Positions 24,031-32,176 are shown, numbered from the stretch's first letter. The stretch is DNA of 34,569 nt from Actinomadura geliboluensis (GCF_005889745.1 NZ_VCKZ01000036.1:1-34569); one strand, 5' to 3'. The notes: generated by a model from the letters alone, not told the origin. Numbers and translations are program-made.

Positions 24031-24377
24031 GCATCGTCGACGGCGACGATCGCACGCCGGTCTACGGTGTACCCCCTACGGAATACCGCGCGCATGGCTG
24101 CACGCACAACCCCGCCACCCACCGCTGCCAACTAACGATCCCGGCCCGCTTCCCAATCCCGTAACTGTGCGCGGCCGTGTTGCCGGGGCAACCACGACCG
24201 TTAGCGCATGCCACCGACACCTTAAACGAAGATGTCTGCCGCGTCATGCTGAGGGTTTGCCGTAGCCGTAGTGGCATAGTGGTGTTTTGGCTCCCGACTT
24301 GCCAGGCCGAGCCCACTGCAGGGAAGGCCCGCCGGCCGACTCGTATGATCGAGCGTCCGCGCAACTTGGACTACGAG
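24031..24377. other. Gene-poor interval with one copy of a degenerate repeat
   Basis: No convincing gene is present: the short frames here have irregular composition and no ribosome site. The G+C bias is weaker than in flanking genes. Bases about 24140-24178 resemble a second stretch at 24814-24852 (see findings), which suggests remnants of a duplicated or decayed gene. Confidence 0.4.
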
Positions 24378-24761
24378 TCATGGGGCCTCCCTGGACTCAG
24401 AGCTTTCCGCATCGAGCCGTGCCAGCTCGCTCCGCAGCTGTTCAGCTTCGGCTTCCTTTTGTTTCAAACGCCTTTGTAGGCTAGTGCGGGAAGGTGGCTT
24501 CGGCTTCTTGGGTTCTGCCTTCTTTGGAATCAGCCAGCCGACGCGCTGGTAAGCAACGATGTAGCGTACGCTGACGCAGGCGTGGCAAGTTGTGTCCGGT
24601 TGGGGAGTCGGCCAGCCCAGGTCAAGCATTCGCCTCATGTGCTCGTGGATTCCTTGATCATCCTGGACCTGTAGAGTTGGGGAAGATTCAAAATCGGCGA
24701 CCATTTTTCGCAGTCTCTCCGGGTGACGTGGGATAGGTCTTCCCGTGTCGGTTCGAACCAA
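24378..24761 (-). CDS. Hypothetical protein with CxxC motif and C-terminal coiled coil, possibly a gene remnant
   Basis: I do not recognise this protein of up to 127 residues. It reads like genuine protein: RHPERLRKMVADFESSP, HMRRMLDLGWPTPQPDTTCH, a CHAC (CxxC) pair, then YIVAYQRVGWLIPKK. A Lys/Pro linker leads to a charged heptad stretch (SLQRRLKQKEAEAEQLRSEL) that should form a coiled coil. The start is doubtful. TTG 24761 follows an in-frame TAG by five codons, while ATG 24704 has GGAGAG about 10 bases upstream. Sequence before the TAG and in a neighbouring frame (toward 24883) also looks coding, so the 5' end may be frameshifted. Composition is less GC-biased than in neighbours. Confidence 0.5.
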   Translation of the reverse strand: MVRTDTGRPIPRHPERLRKMVADFESSPTLQVQDDQGIHEHMRRMLDLGWPTPQPDTTCHACVSVRYIVAYQRVGWLIPKKAEPKKPKPPSRTSLQRRLKQKEAEAEQLRSELARLDAESSESREAP

Positions 24762-24907
24762 GTACGGGATCTGCTATGGACCGGCTCCACCCTCCACCCC
24801 GCCCAACGCCCGCCTAACAATTCCATTCCCCTTCCCGATTCCGTGACCGCGTGTCGATGGAGTGACCGGGTCCGGTCACGCAAGGTTCCGGTGACTGGCC
24901 GGCGGGG

Positions 24908-26002
24908 TCAGTACTCCAGTTCGGGACGCAACGGCCCGCCGACGGCATGGAGATGGCGCAGCGCCTGCGCGTAGGACTGGAGGAGACCGGTCTCGCAATA
25001 GGCGATGCCGTGGCGTTCGCTGAAGGTGCGCACCAGCGTCTGCGCGCGGCGCAGGTTGGGCCGCGGCATGGACGGGAACAGGTGGTGCTCGATCTGGTAG
25101 TTCAGCCCGCCGAGCGCGAAATGGGTGATCCGGCCACCGCGGATGTTGCGCGCGGTCAGGATCTGCCGGCGCAGGAAGTCGGTCTTGTCGTTCCTGCCGA
25201 GCATCGGCATGCCCTTGTGGTTGGGGGCGAAAGAACAGCCTAGGTACAGGCCGAACAGGCCCTGCTGGAGGAGGAGGAAGCCTATGGCTTGCAGTGGAGG
25301 GAGTACCCAGAACAGGGCGGTGAGATATCCGCCGATGTGGGCGAGCAGCAGACCGCCCTCGGCCAAGCGGGCCCTGCCCGGCCCGCGCGCGGTGGCCGTG
25401 CGGCCGAGCAGGGCGCGGGCCCCCGCGAGATGCAGGTGGAACCCTTCCAGCAGCAGCATCGGGAAGAACAGCCATGCCTGGTGCCGGGCCAGCCAGGCGC
25501 CGGGGCCGTGCCGGGCCCGAGCGCTCTCGCGGGTGAAGGTGAGTGCTCCGGTCGCGATGTCGGGATCGCGGTCGACCTGATTGGGGTGGGCGTGATGCCG
25601 GTTGTGCTTGGAGATCCACCACCCGTAGCTGAGCCCGACCAGCAGGTTGCCGTGCAGCCGCCCCAGCAGCTCGTTCACCCGCTTGGAGCCGGATATCTGC
25701 TGGTGGCCCGCGTCATGCCCGAGGAAGGCGGTCTGGGTGAAGGCGACTGCCAGGAACGCCGCCACCGCCAGTTGCCACCAGGACGGCCCGATCAGCGCGA
25801 AGGCCGCCCAACCGGCCGCCAGCAGGACGAGATTTGAGACGATCTTGACTGTGTAGTAGCCCGGCCGCCGGGTCAGCAGCCCGGCCCGCTTCACCTCGCG
25901 GGACAGCAGCGCGTAGTCGCTGCCCCGCGGAACCGCTTCGCCACGGCCCCGGGCGGGGGCACCGCCGGGGGGCGGAGCGTCCGTGGTCGCGCTTGTGGTC
26001 AC
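24908..26002 (-). CDS. Membrane fatty acid desaturase
   Basis: This 364-residue membrane diiron enzyme introduces a double bond into acyl chains, adjusting membrane fluidity. The three His boxes are HDAGH (residues 96-100), HNRHH (133-137) and QIEHH near the C-terminus. The Q in the third box is typical of front-end/acyl-lipid desaturases and mycobacterial DesA3-like proteins. Hydrophobic helix pairs lie at about 55-90 and 205-250. SSREV-like N-terminal text (SDYALLSREVKRAGLL) is common in actinomycete members. GTG 26002 has GGAAG 8 bases upstream; ATG 26017 is the alternative. Electrons must come from a ferredoxin or fused partner not identified next to it. Confidence 0.92.
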   Translation of the reverse strand: MTTSATTDAPPPGGAPARGRGEAVPRGSDYALLSREVKRAGLLTRRPGYYTVKIVSNLVLLAAGWAAFALIGPSWWQLAVAAFLAVAFTQTAFLGHDAGHQQISGSKRVNELLGRLHGNLLVGLSYGWWISKHNRHHAHPNQVDRDPDIATGALTFTRESARARHGPGAWLARHQAWLFFPMLLLEGFHLHLAGARALLGRTATARGPGRARLAEGGLLLAHIGGYLTALFWVLPPLQAIGFLLLQQGLFGLYLGCSFAPNHKGMPMLGRNDKTDFLRRQILTARNIRGGRITHFALGGLNYQIEHHLFPSMPRPNLRRAQTLVRTFSERHGIAYCETGLLQSYAQALRHLHAVGGPLRPELEY

Positions 26003-26322
26003 ACTGTCTTCTTCCATTCGGGCGAGCATTCCCCAGAGGGCACGCCTGTCACTTCCAGTGGAACCTGGTGGCCTGGGATGCCGACACAGGCGATCTGAGC
26101 AGGGCTTATCGGCAGAGCTGATCGCCGGGCGGCCGTGGGTCGGTAAGCCCGGGTGCCGTCGGCCGTCACCGGCGTGAACCACGATGGCTGCCGGTGTTCG
26201 GCGCCCGTCGACGTTGTTCGGGAGGCTGTGGGACGCTGGGGCCGGGGTGTGGCCATCCGGTCGCTTCGGACAGTGGGCGGTGAGCGGCGATACCGACGGC
26301 GGGCGAGGCGCGGGCGGCCCGG
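26003..26322. other. Intergenic region between divergent desaturase and GAF-ANTAR genes
   Basis: About 320 bases with no convincing gene on either strand; the open frames here lack coding-like sequence. Promoters for both flanking genes must lie here, but I could not identify hexamers or a palindrome with confidence. Confidence 0.4.
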
Positions 26323-27033
26323 TTGTGGGCGTTGGTCGCCGGGTGCGCGGACGGAGAGACGGTGTCGCCCGCGCACGTGTGCCAGGCGGCCGTGGCGGCG
26401 GTAGAGGTGGACGGGGCGGCGGTGTCGGTGGCGACCCGGCCGGACCGGCGGCAGCGGGCGCACGCCACCGACGCGGTGGCCGCGCTCTTGGAGGAGCAGC
26501 AGTTCACCCTGGGGGAAGGTCCCGGCATCGAGGCCGGTGCCTCCGGAGGCCAGGTGCTGGTCGCCGATGTCTCCTCGCCGGCCGTCGCCTCCCGGTGGCC
26601 GGTGTTCGCGCCGGTGGCCACCGCGGCCGGAGTACGGGCGATGTTCGCCTTCCCGCTGCAGGTGGGGGCGATCCGGCTGGGCACCCTCACCATGTACAGG
26701 GTCAGGCCGGGACCGCTGACCGCGGAGCAGGTCGCCGACGCCGTGACGCTGTGCCGGACGGCGGTGGCGGTGATGCTGACCGCGGGCCGGACCTCGCCGG
26801 ACGGTGCGGCCTCGGATCAGGGGGTGTGGCCGCTGGGCGGGCCGGGTGAGGGCAGGATCGAGGTGTACCAGGCGACCGGGATGGTCGCCGTGCAGCTGGG
26901 CGTCGGTCTGCAGGACGCGTTCGCGGCGCTGCGCGCCCGCGCCTTCACCGACGGTGTCCCGCTGGCCGGGCTGGCCCGCCAGGTGGTGGACCGCCGGTTG
27001 CGGTTCCACCCCGACGATCTTCCCGAGGGCTGA
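26323..27033 (+). CDS. GAF and ANTAR domain protein, divergent ANTAR
   Basis: This 236-residue protein resembles actinobacterial GAF-ANTAR regulators, which sense a small molecule through GAF and bind paired RNA hairpins through ANTAR to prevent termination. Residues about 15-150 are the GAF part (VCQAAVAAVEVDGAAVSV, FTLGEGPGIEA, FPLQVGAIRLGTLTMYR). Residues about 180-232 are ANTAR-like (YQATGMVAVQLGVGLQDAF, then LAGLARQVVDRRLRF) but lack the usual AKGML core. The start is weak: TTG 26323 has no ribosome site, coding-like residues continue upstream to a stop at 26281, and GTG 26362 is another option. The gene may have lost its original 5' end. Confidence 0.75.
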   Translation: MWALVAGCADGETVSPAHVCQAAVAAVEVDGAAVSVATRPDRRQRAHATDAVAALLEEQQFTLGEGPGIEAGASGGQVLVADVSSPAVASRWPVFAPVATAAGVRAMFAFPLQVGAIRLGTLTMYRVRPGPLTAEQVADAVTLCRTAVAVMLTAGRTSPDGAASDQGVWPLGGPGEGRIEVYQATGMVAVQLGVGLQDAFAALRARAFTDGVPLAGLARQVVDRRLRFHPDDLPEG

Positions 27034-27135
27034 CGACACGATGGATCGACACGGTGATCACTGTGGTCTACGAGAGACGACGTCACACGACAGGAACCCC
27101 CCAGCCACTGGGCCGAGGAAATGGATTGAGCAGCC

Positions 27136-27903
27136 ATGCCACAGCAACAACGACTCGCTGAGGTGTTCGTCGAGCTGGCCGACACCCTGGTGGTCGATTT
27201 CGATCTCATCGAGTTCCTGCACCGGCTGGCGGAGCGCTGCGTGGAACTGCTGGAGGTCGAGGCGGCCGGGATCCTGCTCACCGACCAGGCCGACGAGCTG
27301 CAGGTGATCGCGGCCTCCAGCGAACAGACCCGGCTGCTGGAGTTGTTCCAGCTCCAGTCCCGGCAGGGCCCCTGCCTGGACTGCTTCGCCACCGGCCGGC
27401 CCGTCAGGGTCGCCGACCTGGCCGCCGAGGCCTCCCGGTGGCCGCTGTTCAGCGCCGCGGCCCTCGACGCCGGTTACGGCGGGGTGGTGGCGCTGCCGAT
27501 GCGGATGCGAGAGCGGATCATCGGCGCGATGAACCTGTTCACCGCCCCCTCTACGGTCCTGGCCGTCGACGAGGCGACCACGGTCCAGTCGCTGGGGCAG
27601 GCGATGGCCGACGTGGCCACCATCGGCATCCTGGGCGAACGCGCGGCCCGTGAACATCAACTGCTGTCCCAGCAACTGCAGATCGCGCTCAACAGCCGTG
27701 TGATCATCGAGCAGGCCAAGGGCATGCTCGCCGAACGCCACCAGACCTCACTCGATCAGGCCTTCGCCGCTCTGCGCGCCCAAGCCCGCAACACCAACCG
27801 CAAACTCGCCGACCTCGCACAGGCCGTCATCGACGACGACCCCGCCGTGGCGGGCCTCCTGCACCCGCAGCACGATCCCGGCCGCCCCGTCGACAACGGT
27901 TGA
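27136..27903 (+). CDS. GAF and ANTAR domain regulator
   Basis: The 255-residue protein has a GAF sensor (about 15-165: LIEFLHRLAERCVELLEVEA, SRQGPCLDCFATG, GYGGVVALPMRMRERIIGAM). A coiled-coil-like connector (AAREHQLLSQQLQIALNSR) leads to a canonical ANTAR domain at about 185-240: IIEQAKGMLAERHQTSLDQAF and TNRKLADLAQAVI. Such proteins act as RNA-binding antiterminators. The lone Cys pair in GPCLDC is common in this GAF subgroup. It follows the first GAF-ANTAR gene by 102 bases on the same strand; AGGAAATGG lies about 15 bases upstream of ATG 27136. Its RNA targets are not visible in this window. Confidence 0.92.
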   Translation: MPQQQRLAEVFVELADTLVVDFDLIEFLHRLAERCVELLEVEAAGILLTDQADELQVIAASSEQTRLLELFQLQSRQGPCLDCFATGRPVRVADLAAEASRWPLFSAAALDAGYGGVVALPMRMRERIIGAMNLFTAPSTVLAVDEATTVQSLGQAMADVATIGILGERAAREHQLLSQQLQIALNSRVIIEQAKGMLAERHQTSLDQAFAALRAQARNTNRKLADLAQAVIDDDPAVAGLLHPQHDPGRPVDNG

Positions 27904-28005
27904 CCACGGAACGGTGACGGCGAGGCGGCGACGAGCACGCGGAACGCAGGCCCGCTCGGCGGCCACCGCGGCGGATGCCTCCACACGGACGGAGCGCTGG
28001 GCAGG

Positions 28006-28530
28006 TCAGCCGTCGGGGGCGCCTTCCGGACGCTGCGCCGTCCGGTCGTCACGTCGGCGCAAGGCTGCCAACGCGTCCGCCGGCTCCGGATGCAGGGCGA
28101 TGACGTCGTCGATGCCGGTAATGCGAAGAACGCGGTCGACCCGCCCTGTGGCTCCGGCCAGGCTCAGGGCCAGCCGCTGATCGCGGGCGTGCTTGAAGGC
28201 CTTGACCAGTGCCGTGATGCCGCCGGCGTCGCAGAACCTGAGGCGGGTGAGGTCGATGACCACGCCGCTGCTCGGGGCGGTGCCGGCGTGGCCGGCGGAC
28301 GCGCTGGTGATGATGGTGCTGAGCCGGACGGCCAGCCAGTCGCTGTTGGAGGCGTCGATCTCGCCGGCGAGGGCCAGCAGCATCGCGGTCGACCCGGCAC
28401 CGCACTCCACGTCCGTCCGCCGGAGACTGACCTGCGCCCCGGCTCGGACGCGGTCGTCGGCCGCGGTGTCCGGAATCGCTCTTGTTTCCGGTGGAACCGA
28501 GGCTGGGGGCGAGGATTCGAATGCCGTCAT
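28006..28530 (-). CDS. STAS domain protein (anti-sigma factor antagonist-like) without phospho-serine
   Basis: This 174-residue protein has an N-terminal tail of about 55 residues and a STAS domain (LLALAGEIDASN, VVIDLTRLRFCDAGGITALV, LALSLAGATGRVDRVLRITG). In RsbV/SpoIIAA proteins the helix cap after the conserved Asp is DSSG, DSTG or DASG, with a serine that the anti-sigma kinase phosphorylates. Here it is DAGG, so this control seems lost. GGGAGG lies 6 bases before ATG 28530; the longer frame to 28614 is unlikely. A candidate promoter is given separately. It converges with the GAF-ANTAR gene. Confidence 0.85.
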   Translation of the reverse strand: MTAFESSPPASVPPETRAIPDTAADDRVRAGAQVSLRRTDVECGAGSTAMLLALAGEIDASNSDWLAVRLSTIITSASAGHAGTAPSSGVVIDLTRLRFCDAGGITALVKAFKHARDQRLALSLAGATGRVDRVLRITGIDDVIALHPEPADALAALRRRDDRTAQRPEGAPDG

Positions 28531-28943
28531 GGCAGCCCTCCCTGGAGCGTACGCATTTACGCCGCCAGGGTCTGGAGCGGCCCGACAGACGGCTACCGCC
28601 GTCACACGCAGCATAGGCCGCCCACAAGTTGCGGTCTAACCCTGTGGTCGTGTCCGCACCTTTCCGGCCCGTGGCCGGTAAGGGGAGGCGGTGGGAGGAC
28701 CGCGCCGGGACCGGAGAAAGCGCGTACTCGCGCACGGCGGTCGACCGGCAGCCCTGCTCGTGCCGGAACTCGTCCGCGCACGCCGAGGAAGGGACAGGGG
28801 TGACCGCGATGCCGGAATCACGCCGGATGCCGCCGGTCGGCAGCGCCGGGATCTCGGGGAGGCCGGTGAGGGACAGGAGACGGCCGCTCGACCGGACCGG
28901 CGGTCGGGCGTTGGGTGCGCGCTGATGGGGGAAGAAGGGCCGT
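28531..28943. other. Intergenic region between divergent STAS and YihY genes
   Basis: About 410 bases without a gene I would defend. A 38-codon frame from ATG 28809 has Arg/Pro-rich shadow-like sequence. The left part holds the STAS promoter candidate; no clear promoter for the YihY gene was recognised. Confidence 0.4.
28610..28639 (-). promoter_or_regulatory. Candidate promoter of the STAS gene
   Basis: On the minus strand TTAGAC (28639-28634) and TATGCT (28615-28610) are 18 bases apart, about 80 bases before ATG 28530. I see no SigB-type GGGTAT element. Confidence 0.35.
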
Positions 28944-29930
28944 GTGGGAGTGGTCTGCCGGATGGACGCCTATCAGAGGCGGCATCGCTGGGCGGGTCTG
29001 CCGCTGGCGGTGGTGTACAAGTTCGTGGACGACCAGGGCGCGTATCTCACGGCATTGATCACCTATTACGGGTTCGTGTCGCTGTTTCCGCTGCTGCTGC
29101 TTCTTGTCACCGCGCTGGGGTTCGCGCTGGAGGGCAACCCGGGGCTGCAGCAAAGCGTACTGGATTCGGCGCTCGCGCAGTTCCCGGTCCTCGGGGACCA
29201 GATCGGCGCGAACATCCATTCCTTCCACGGCAGCATCCTGGCTCTGGCCACGGGTGTCGTAGGCAGCCTCTACGGCGGCCTGGGCGTCGTACAGGCCACG
29301 CAGAACGCCTTGAACAAGATGTGGGGAGTGCCGCGCAACTCCCGGCCCAACCCGATCGCCGCCAGGGTGCGCAGCTTGGCGCTGCTGGCGGTCGGCGGCG
29401 CGGTGATCCTGGTGACCACGCTGCTGTCGGCGGTGACCGCATCCGGTGGCGTCTTCGGTGCCGGCGCCGGTGTGCGGGCGGCGGCGATCCTGGTGGCCGT
29501 CGCCGTCAACGTCGTGCTGTTCACCGTCGCGTTCCGGGTGCTGACCGCCCGGCGGCTCACCATCGCGCAGGTCCGGACAGGAGCGGTCACCGCGGCGCTG
29601 GTATGGCAGATCATTCAGTGGGGCGGCGCGTTCCTGCTCGGCCACATGCTCACCGGCGCCAGCGCCACCTACGGCATGTTCGGCATCGTCCTCGGCCTGC
29701 TGACGTGGATCTATCTGGGCGCGGCCACCTTCGTGCTGAGCGCCGAGATCAACGTCGTCCGCGAGCGGCGGTTGTGGCCCCGCAGCCTGCTGACGCCCTT
29801 CACCGACAACGTCGAGCTGACCGCCGGGGACCGGCGCGCCTACACCTCCTACGCCGAGACCGAACGTCACAAAGGCTTCGAGAACGTCGACGTGGAGTTC
29901 GACCCGCCTCGACGCGACGACGCGGAGTGA
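28944..29930 (+). CDS. YihY/BrkB family inner-membrane protein
   Basis: This 328-residue protein matches the YihY/virulence factor BrkB family, formerly called ribonuclease BN, of uncertain transport or envelope function. YLTALITYYGFVSLFPLLLL near the N-terminus is the family hallmark. LYGGLGVVQATQNALNKMW, a central pair of helices, GASATYGMFGIVLGLLTWIY and FVLSAEINVVRE follow in the usual order, giving six helices. The C-terminal 50 residues are polar and acidic. GTG 28944 has AAGAAGG 5 bases upstream; ATG 28962 is an alternative. It converges with the broken PRC-barrel gene. Confidence 0.92.
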   Translation: MGVVCRMDAYQRRHRWAGLPLAVVYKFVDDQGAYLTALITYYGFVSLFPLLLLLVTALGFALEGNPGLQQSVLDSALAQFPVLGDQIGANIHSFHGSILALATGVVGSLYGGLGVVQATQNALNKMWGVPRNSRPNPIAARVRSLALLAVGGAVILVTTLLSAVTASGGVFGAGAGVRAAAILVAVAVNVVLFTVAFRVLTARRLTIAQVRTGAVTAALVWQIIQWGGAFLLGHMLTGASATYGMFGIVLGLLTWIYLGAATFVLSAEINVVRERRLWPRSLLTPFTDNVELTAGDRRAYTSYAETERHKGFENVDVEFDPPRRDDAE

Positions 29931-29959
29931 CCTCCGGGCCCCCCGCGCCCCGGGCCGCG

Positions 29960-30319
29960 TCAGCGGCGGGCGATCCGGCGTCCGCCGCCGGTGCCGGGCC
30001 GATAGTCCAGCCCGTAGTGCCGGAAGACGGCCTCCTCGTCCTCGGCCGGCAGGACGTCGTCGGTGCCGATCGTCGGGCAGTGCCTGACCAGCGCCTTGTC
30101 GTAGGCGACCCGGACGTAGCCGGGCCCGGCGGTCGCACCGTCCAGCGGAACGAAGGTCAATCGGTGGCGGGTGGGCATGCCGATCCGCACGGTGGCCATG
30201 GCGGCCTCGTCGGTGCTGGTGTCGACGTGAACGGACTCCAGTGTGCCGATCTAGTTTCCGCCAGAGTCGAGGGCGGTCTGGGTGCGCCATTCCCGGATGT
30301 CGGCCAGTCGGATCATCAT
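29960..30319 (-). pseudogene. PRC-barrel domain protein interrupted by an in-frame amber codon
   Basis: Reading from ATG 30319 (AAGGAG just upstream) the frame gives MIRLADIREWRTQTALDSGG, then Asn and TAG at 30253-30251 (codon 23). It continues without any shift as IGTLESVHVDTSTDEAAMAT, HRLTFVPLDGA, YVRVAYDKALV and EDEEAVFRHYGLDYRPG to TGA at 29960. The whole is a typical 119-residue actinobacterial PRC-barrel protein. In homologues as I remember them the TAG position is often Lys in a K/IG motif, so one AAG-to-TAG change would explain it. The rest of the frame is undamaged, so the mutation is recent, a sequencing error, or read through. Restart at ATG 30199 would lack the first strands. Confidence 0.75.
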
Positions 30320-30715
30320 GGCTCCTTACACCGGGCTCGACGGTCCGCTCGTCCAGGGCCGCCCGCTCGGGGAGGAGTAGACGGCCCTGGCGCGTCCGGC
30401 CCGACCTCCCCCGGGCAGTGCGGGCCGGCCATGTCCAGCGAAGCGCGACGCCCCGGGGACGGACACAGTCAATCCATGCATAACTCATCACTCGCGCCGA
30501 TAGCCCGTCGCCTCGACCGGAAAACAGCAGAAATGGGAGGTGGGTTTCTCGCCCCCGGCGCTGCCGGTTGCGATGCGTGAGTGAAGCGCTCGGAAACTAT
30601 CTGCGTTTTCCGCATATCGGCAATTAGTCGAGTAGAATAAAAGTATCCGGCAAACGGCGACATCCTGTTCTGAGGGTTGATCTGCCACGCCGGCCGCCCC
30701 CTGAGAGGGGGAGTC
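30320..30715. other. Intergenic region upstream of the LapA-like gene
   Basis: About 396 bases with no gene. An AT-rich stretch near 30620-30660 includes TAGAAT (30633-30638), a possible -10 for the LapA-like gene, without a convincing -35. The end of the interval forms the hairpin at 30697-30711. Confidence 0.4.
30697..30711 (+). promoter_or_regulatory. Hairpin covering the ribosome-binding site
   Basis: CCCCCT-GAG-AGGGGG is a perfect 6-pair, all but one G-C, stem with a three-base loop. Its right arm is the Shine-Dalgarno region (AGGGGGAG) 4 bases before ATG 30716. In mRNA it could hide the ribosome site. Confidence 0.5.
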
Positions 30716-31090
30716 ATGCAGATCTCGCACAGGCCGCACATCAACGGGCGCGCTGGGCAGACCGGTTCAGCGTCCCGGCTCAACCCACCTGACCCCGGAG
30801 TCCTCCCCGATCGGCGCGAGCCGACGCCCGCGCAGCGGACGGTGACGGCGGTCCGCACCAGCGTGGTGTGGTCAGAGCTGTGGGCCGTCGCGGCCATCTC
30901 GGTCCTCTTCATGGTGCTCGTGGTGAGCAACACCGGCGATGTGCGGGTCTCGTTCGCCGGGCTGAGCGGCGCCCTGCCGCTGGCGATCGTGCTCATGGCC
31001 GCCATGGCCGCCGGGATCGCGATCACCCTGATCCTGGGAGCCGCCCGCCTCACGCAACTGCGCCCGCTGACCCGCAAGCGCCTCCGCTGA
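30716..31090 (+). CDS. LapA/DUF1049-like small membrane protein
   Basis: This 124-residue protein has a polar N-terminal tail of about 50 residues rich in Pro and Arg, then two hydrophobic helices (VAAISVLFMVLVVSNTGD and LPLAIVLMAAMAAGIAITLI). Between them, NTGDVRVSFAG matches the short exported loop of the LapA/DUF1049 family (QN-x-V-x-F pattern). The C-terminus is basic (RPLTRKRLR). ATG 30716 is preferred over an upstream start at 30677 because the Shine-Dalgarno sequence is directly before it. The next gene follows by 47 bases on the same strand. Role in the envelope is presumed. Confidence 0.8.
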   Translation: MQISHRPHINGRAGQTGSASRLNPPDPGVLPDRREPTPAQRTVTAVRTSVVWSELWAVAAISVLFMVLVVSNTGDVRVSFAGLSGALPLAIVLMAAMAAGIAITLILGAARLTQLRPLTRKRLR

Positions 31091-31137
31091 GCACCCCCAG
31101 CCGCCGCACCGATCGGAAACCGAGGAAGGCGCCCGCC

Positions 31138-31719
31138 ATGTGGACCACCGCCGAACGCCGCACCACGATCAGCTTGTCACCGCCCTCGACGCCGCGGCTG
31201 CTGCTGCGCCCCTCGGCCCCTCCCGGCTCGGCGCGGACTGTGCTGGACGGCGGCTGGTGGCCCCGGTCGGCCGACCCGGTCGCGGAACTGCCGGGCCTGA
31301 TCCTGGCACTGCAGGACCACGGCCCCATCGACGACCACCGCCCCATCACTCACGTCCTGCTCCGGGCGGACGACTGGGACAGCCGTCCCCGCCGGTTGCG
31401 CATCGACGGCCCGGCCGACACCCGGGTGGTGCGGCTGAGCTGGTTCGACTCCCTGCCCTCGGGGCTGCTGACCGCGATCCACGCCGACGGCCGGCGCGTG
31501 GACCTGTTCACCGTCCCGGCCGCCACGCCCCGGGACGAGGCCGAGGCGTCGATGGAGTTGGCGTCCGACCCTCACAACGTCCTGCACACCCCTGACCTGC
31601 TGGCCGCCCTCGCCTCACCACCCGGCCGGGCGAACCGCCGGGCCGGCCCCCCGGACGGCTCGGAGTGCGCCTGGGAGTCCGAGGGCGGGCGGCTCCGAGA
31701 ACAGTCCGCGGCACGTTGA
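31138..31719 (+). CDS. DUF5994 family protein
   Basis: This 193-residue protein matches the actinobacterial DUF5994 type: RLLLRPSAPP, LDGGWWPRSADPVAELPGLI, THVLLRADDWDSRPRRLRID, VRLSWFDS and GRRVDLFTVPA. The function is unknown. The C-terminal 45 residues (after LLAALASPP) are low complexity and may be disordered. GAGGAAGG precedes ATG 31138, and the frame upstream of that is a shadow of the LapA-like gene. DUF5994 genes commonly sit near STAS and SpoIIE genes, as here. Confidence 0.82.
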   Translation: MWTTAERRTTISLSPPSTPRLLLRPSAPPGSARTVLDGGWWPRSADPVAELPGLILALQDHGPIDDHRPITHVLLRADDWDSRPRRLRIDGPADTRVVRLSWFDSLPSGLLTAIHADGRRVDLFTVPAATPRDEAEASMELASDPHNVLHTPDLLAALASPPGRANRRAGPPDGSECAWESEGGRLREQSAAR

Positions 31720-31777
31720 TCCGGCCCGCTGCCCCGGGCCGCCCGGCACTATGGACCATCTGCGATCGGAGATCGCC

Positions 31778-32176
31778 ATGACCGCTCTCATCACCATCCC
31801 GCGTCCTGCCCGAGCTTTGGCCCGGGCCCCCGATGAGGTGAGGACGCCCGCCCGCCAGCGCCCCGGCCACACCATCGTCGCGTTGTCGGGCGCCCTGGAC
31901 GGCGCCGCGGCTCCAGCGTTGCGCGAGCACCTGATCGGCGCGTTGCGGCGCAGCGGCCGCCTGCTGATCCTCGACCTGGGGGAGGTGGCGTCCGCCGACG
32001 CGGCCGGATTGGCCGTACTGGTCGGCATCCGGCGCCGCGCCGCCGTACTCGGCATCACCCTCCGGCTCGTCGCCCTCCGCCCTCAGGTCGCCGCGCTGCT
32101 CCGCGCCACCGCGCTCGACCGCGCACTCGCCGTCTACCCCGATCCGGATTCGCTCTCGGAAGCGCCTGCCCGATGA
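31778..32176 (+). CDS. STAS domain protein, second copy, also without phospho-serine
   Basis: The 132-residue protein has a 30-residue tail and one STAS domain: TIVALSGALDGAAAPALREH, LLILDLGEVASADAAGLAVL and a C-terminal helix. The serine normally phosphorylated by RsbW-type kinases is replaced (DAAG). GGAG at 31768-31771 lies 6 bases before ATG 31778; ATG 31751 is an unsupported alternative. Its stop overlaps the start of a 36-codon membrane microprotein (ATGA), so the two are coupled. The SpoIIE phosphatase gene converges on this pair. Confidence 0.85.
   Translation: MTALITIPRPARALARAPDEVRTPARQRPGHTIVALSGALDGAAAPALREHLIGALRRSGRLLILDLGEVASADAAGLAVLVGIRRRAAVLGITLRLVALRPQVAALLRATALDRALAVYPDPDSLSEAPAR

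Noticed and set aside
24062..24479. Two overlapping frames of 100 codons, one on each strand
   Set aside because: No ribosome sites or recognisable motifs and irregular composition; at most remnants of a decayed gene.
30475..30579. 34-codon plus-strand frame before the LapA-like gene
   Set aside because: No ribosome site and no coherent protein character.
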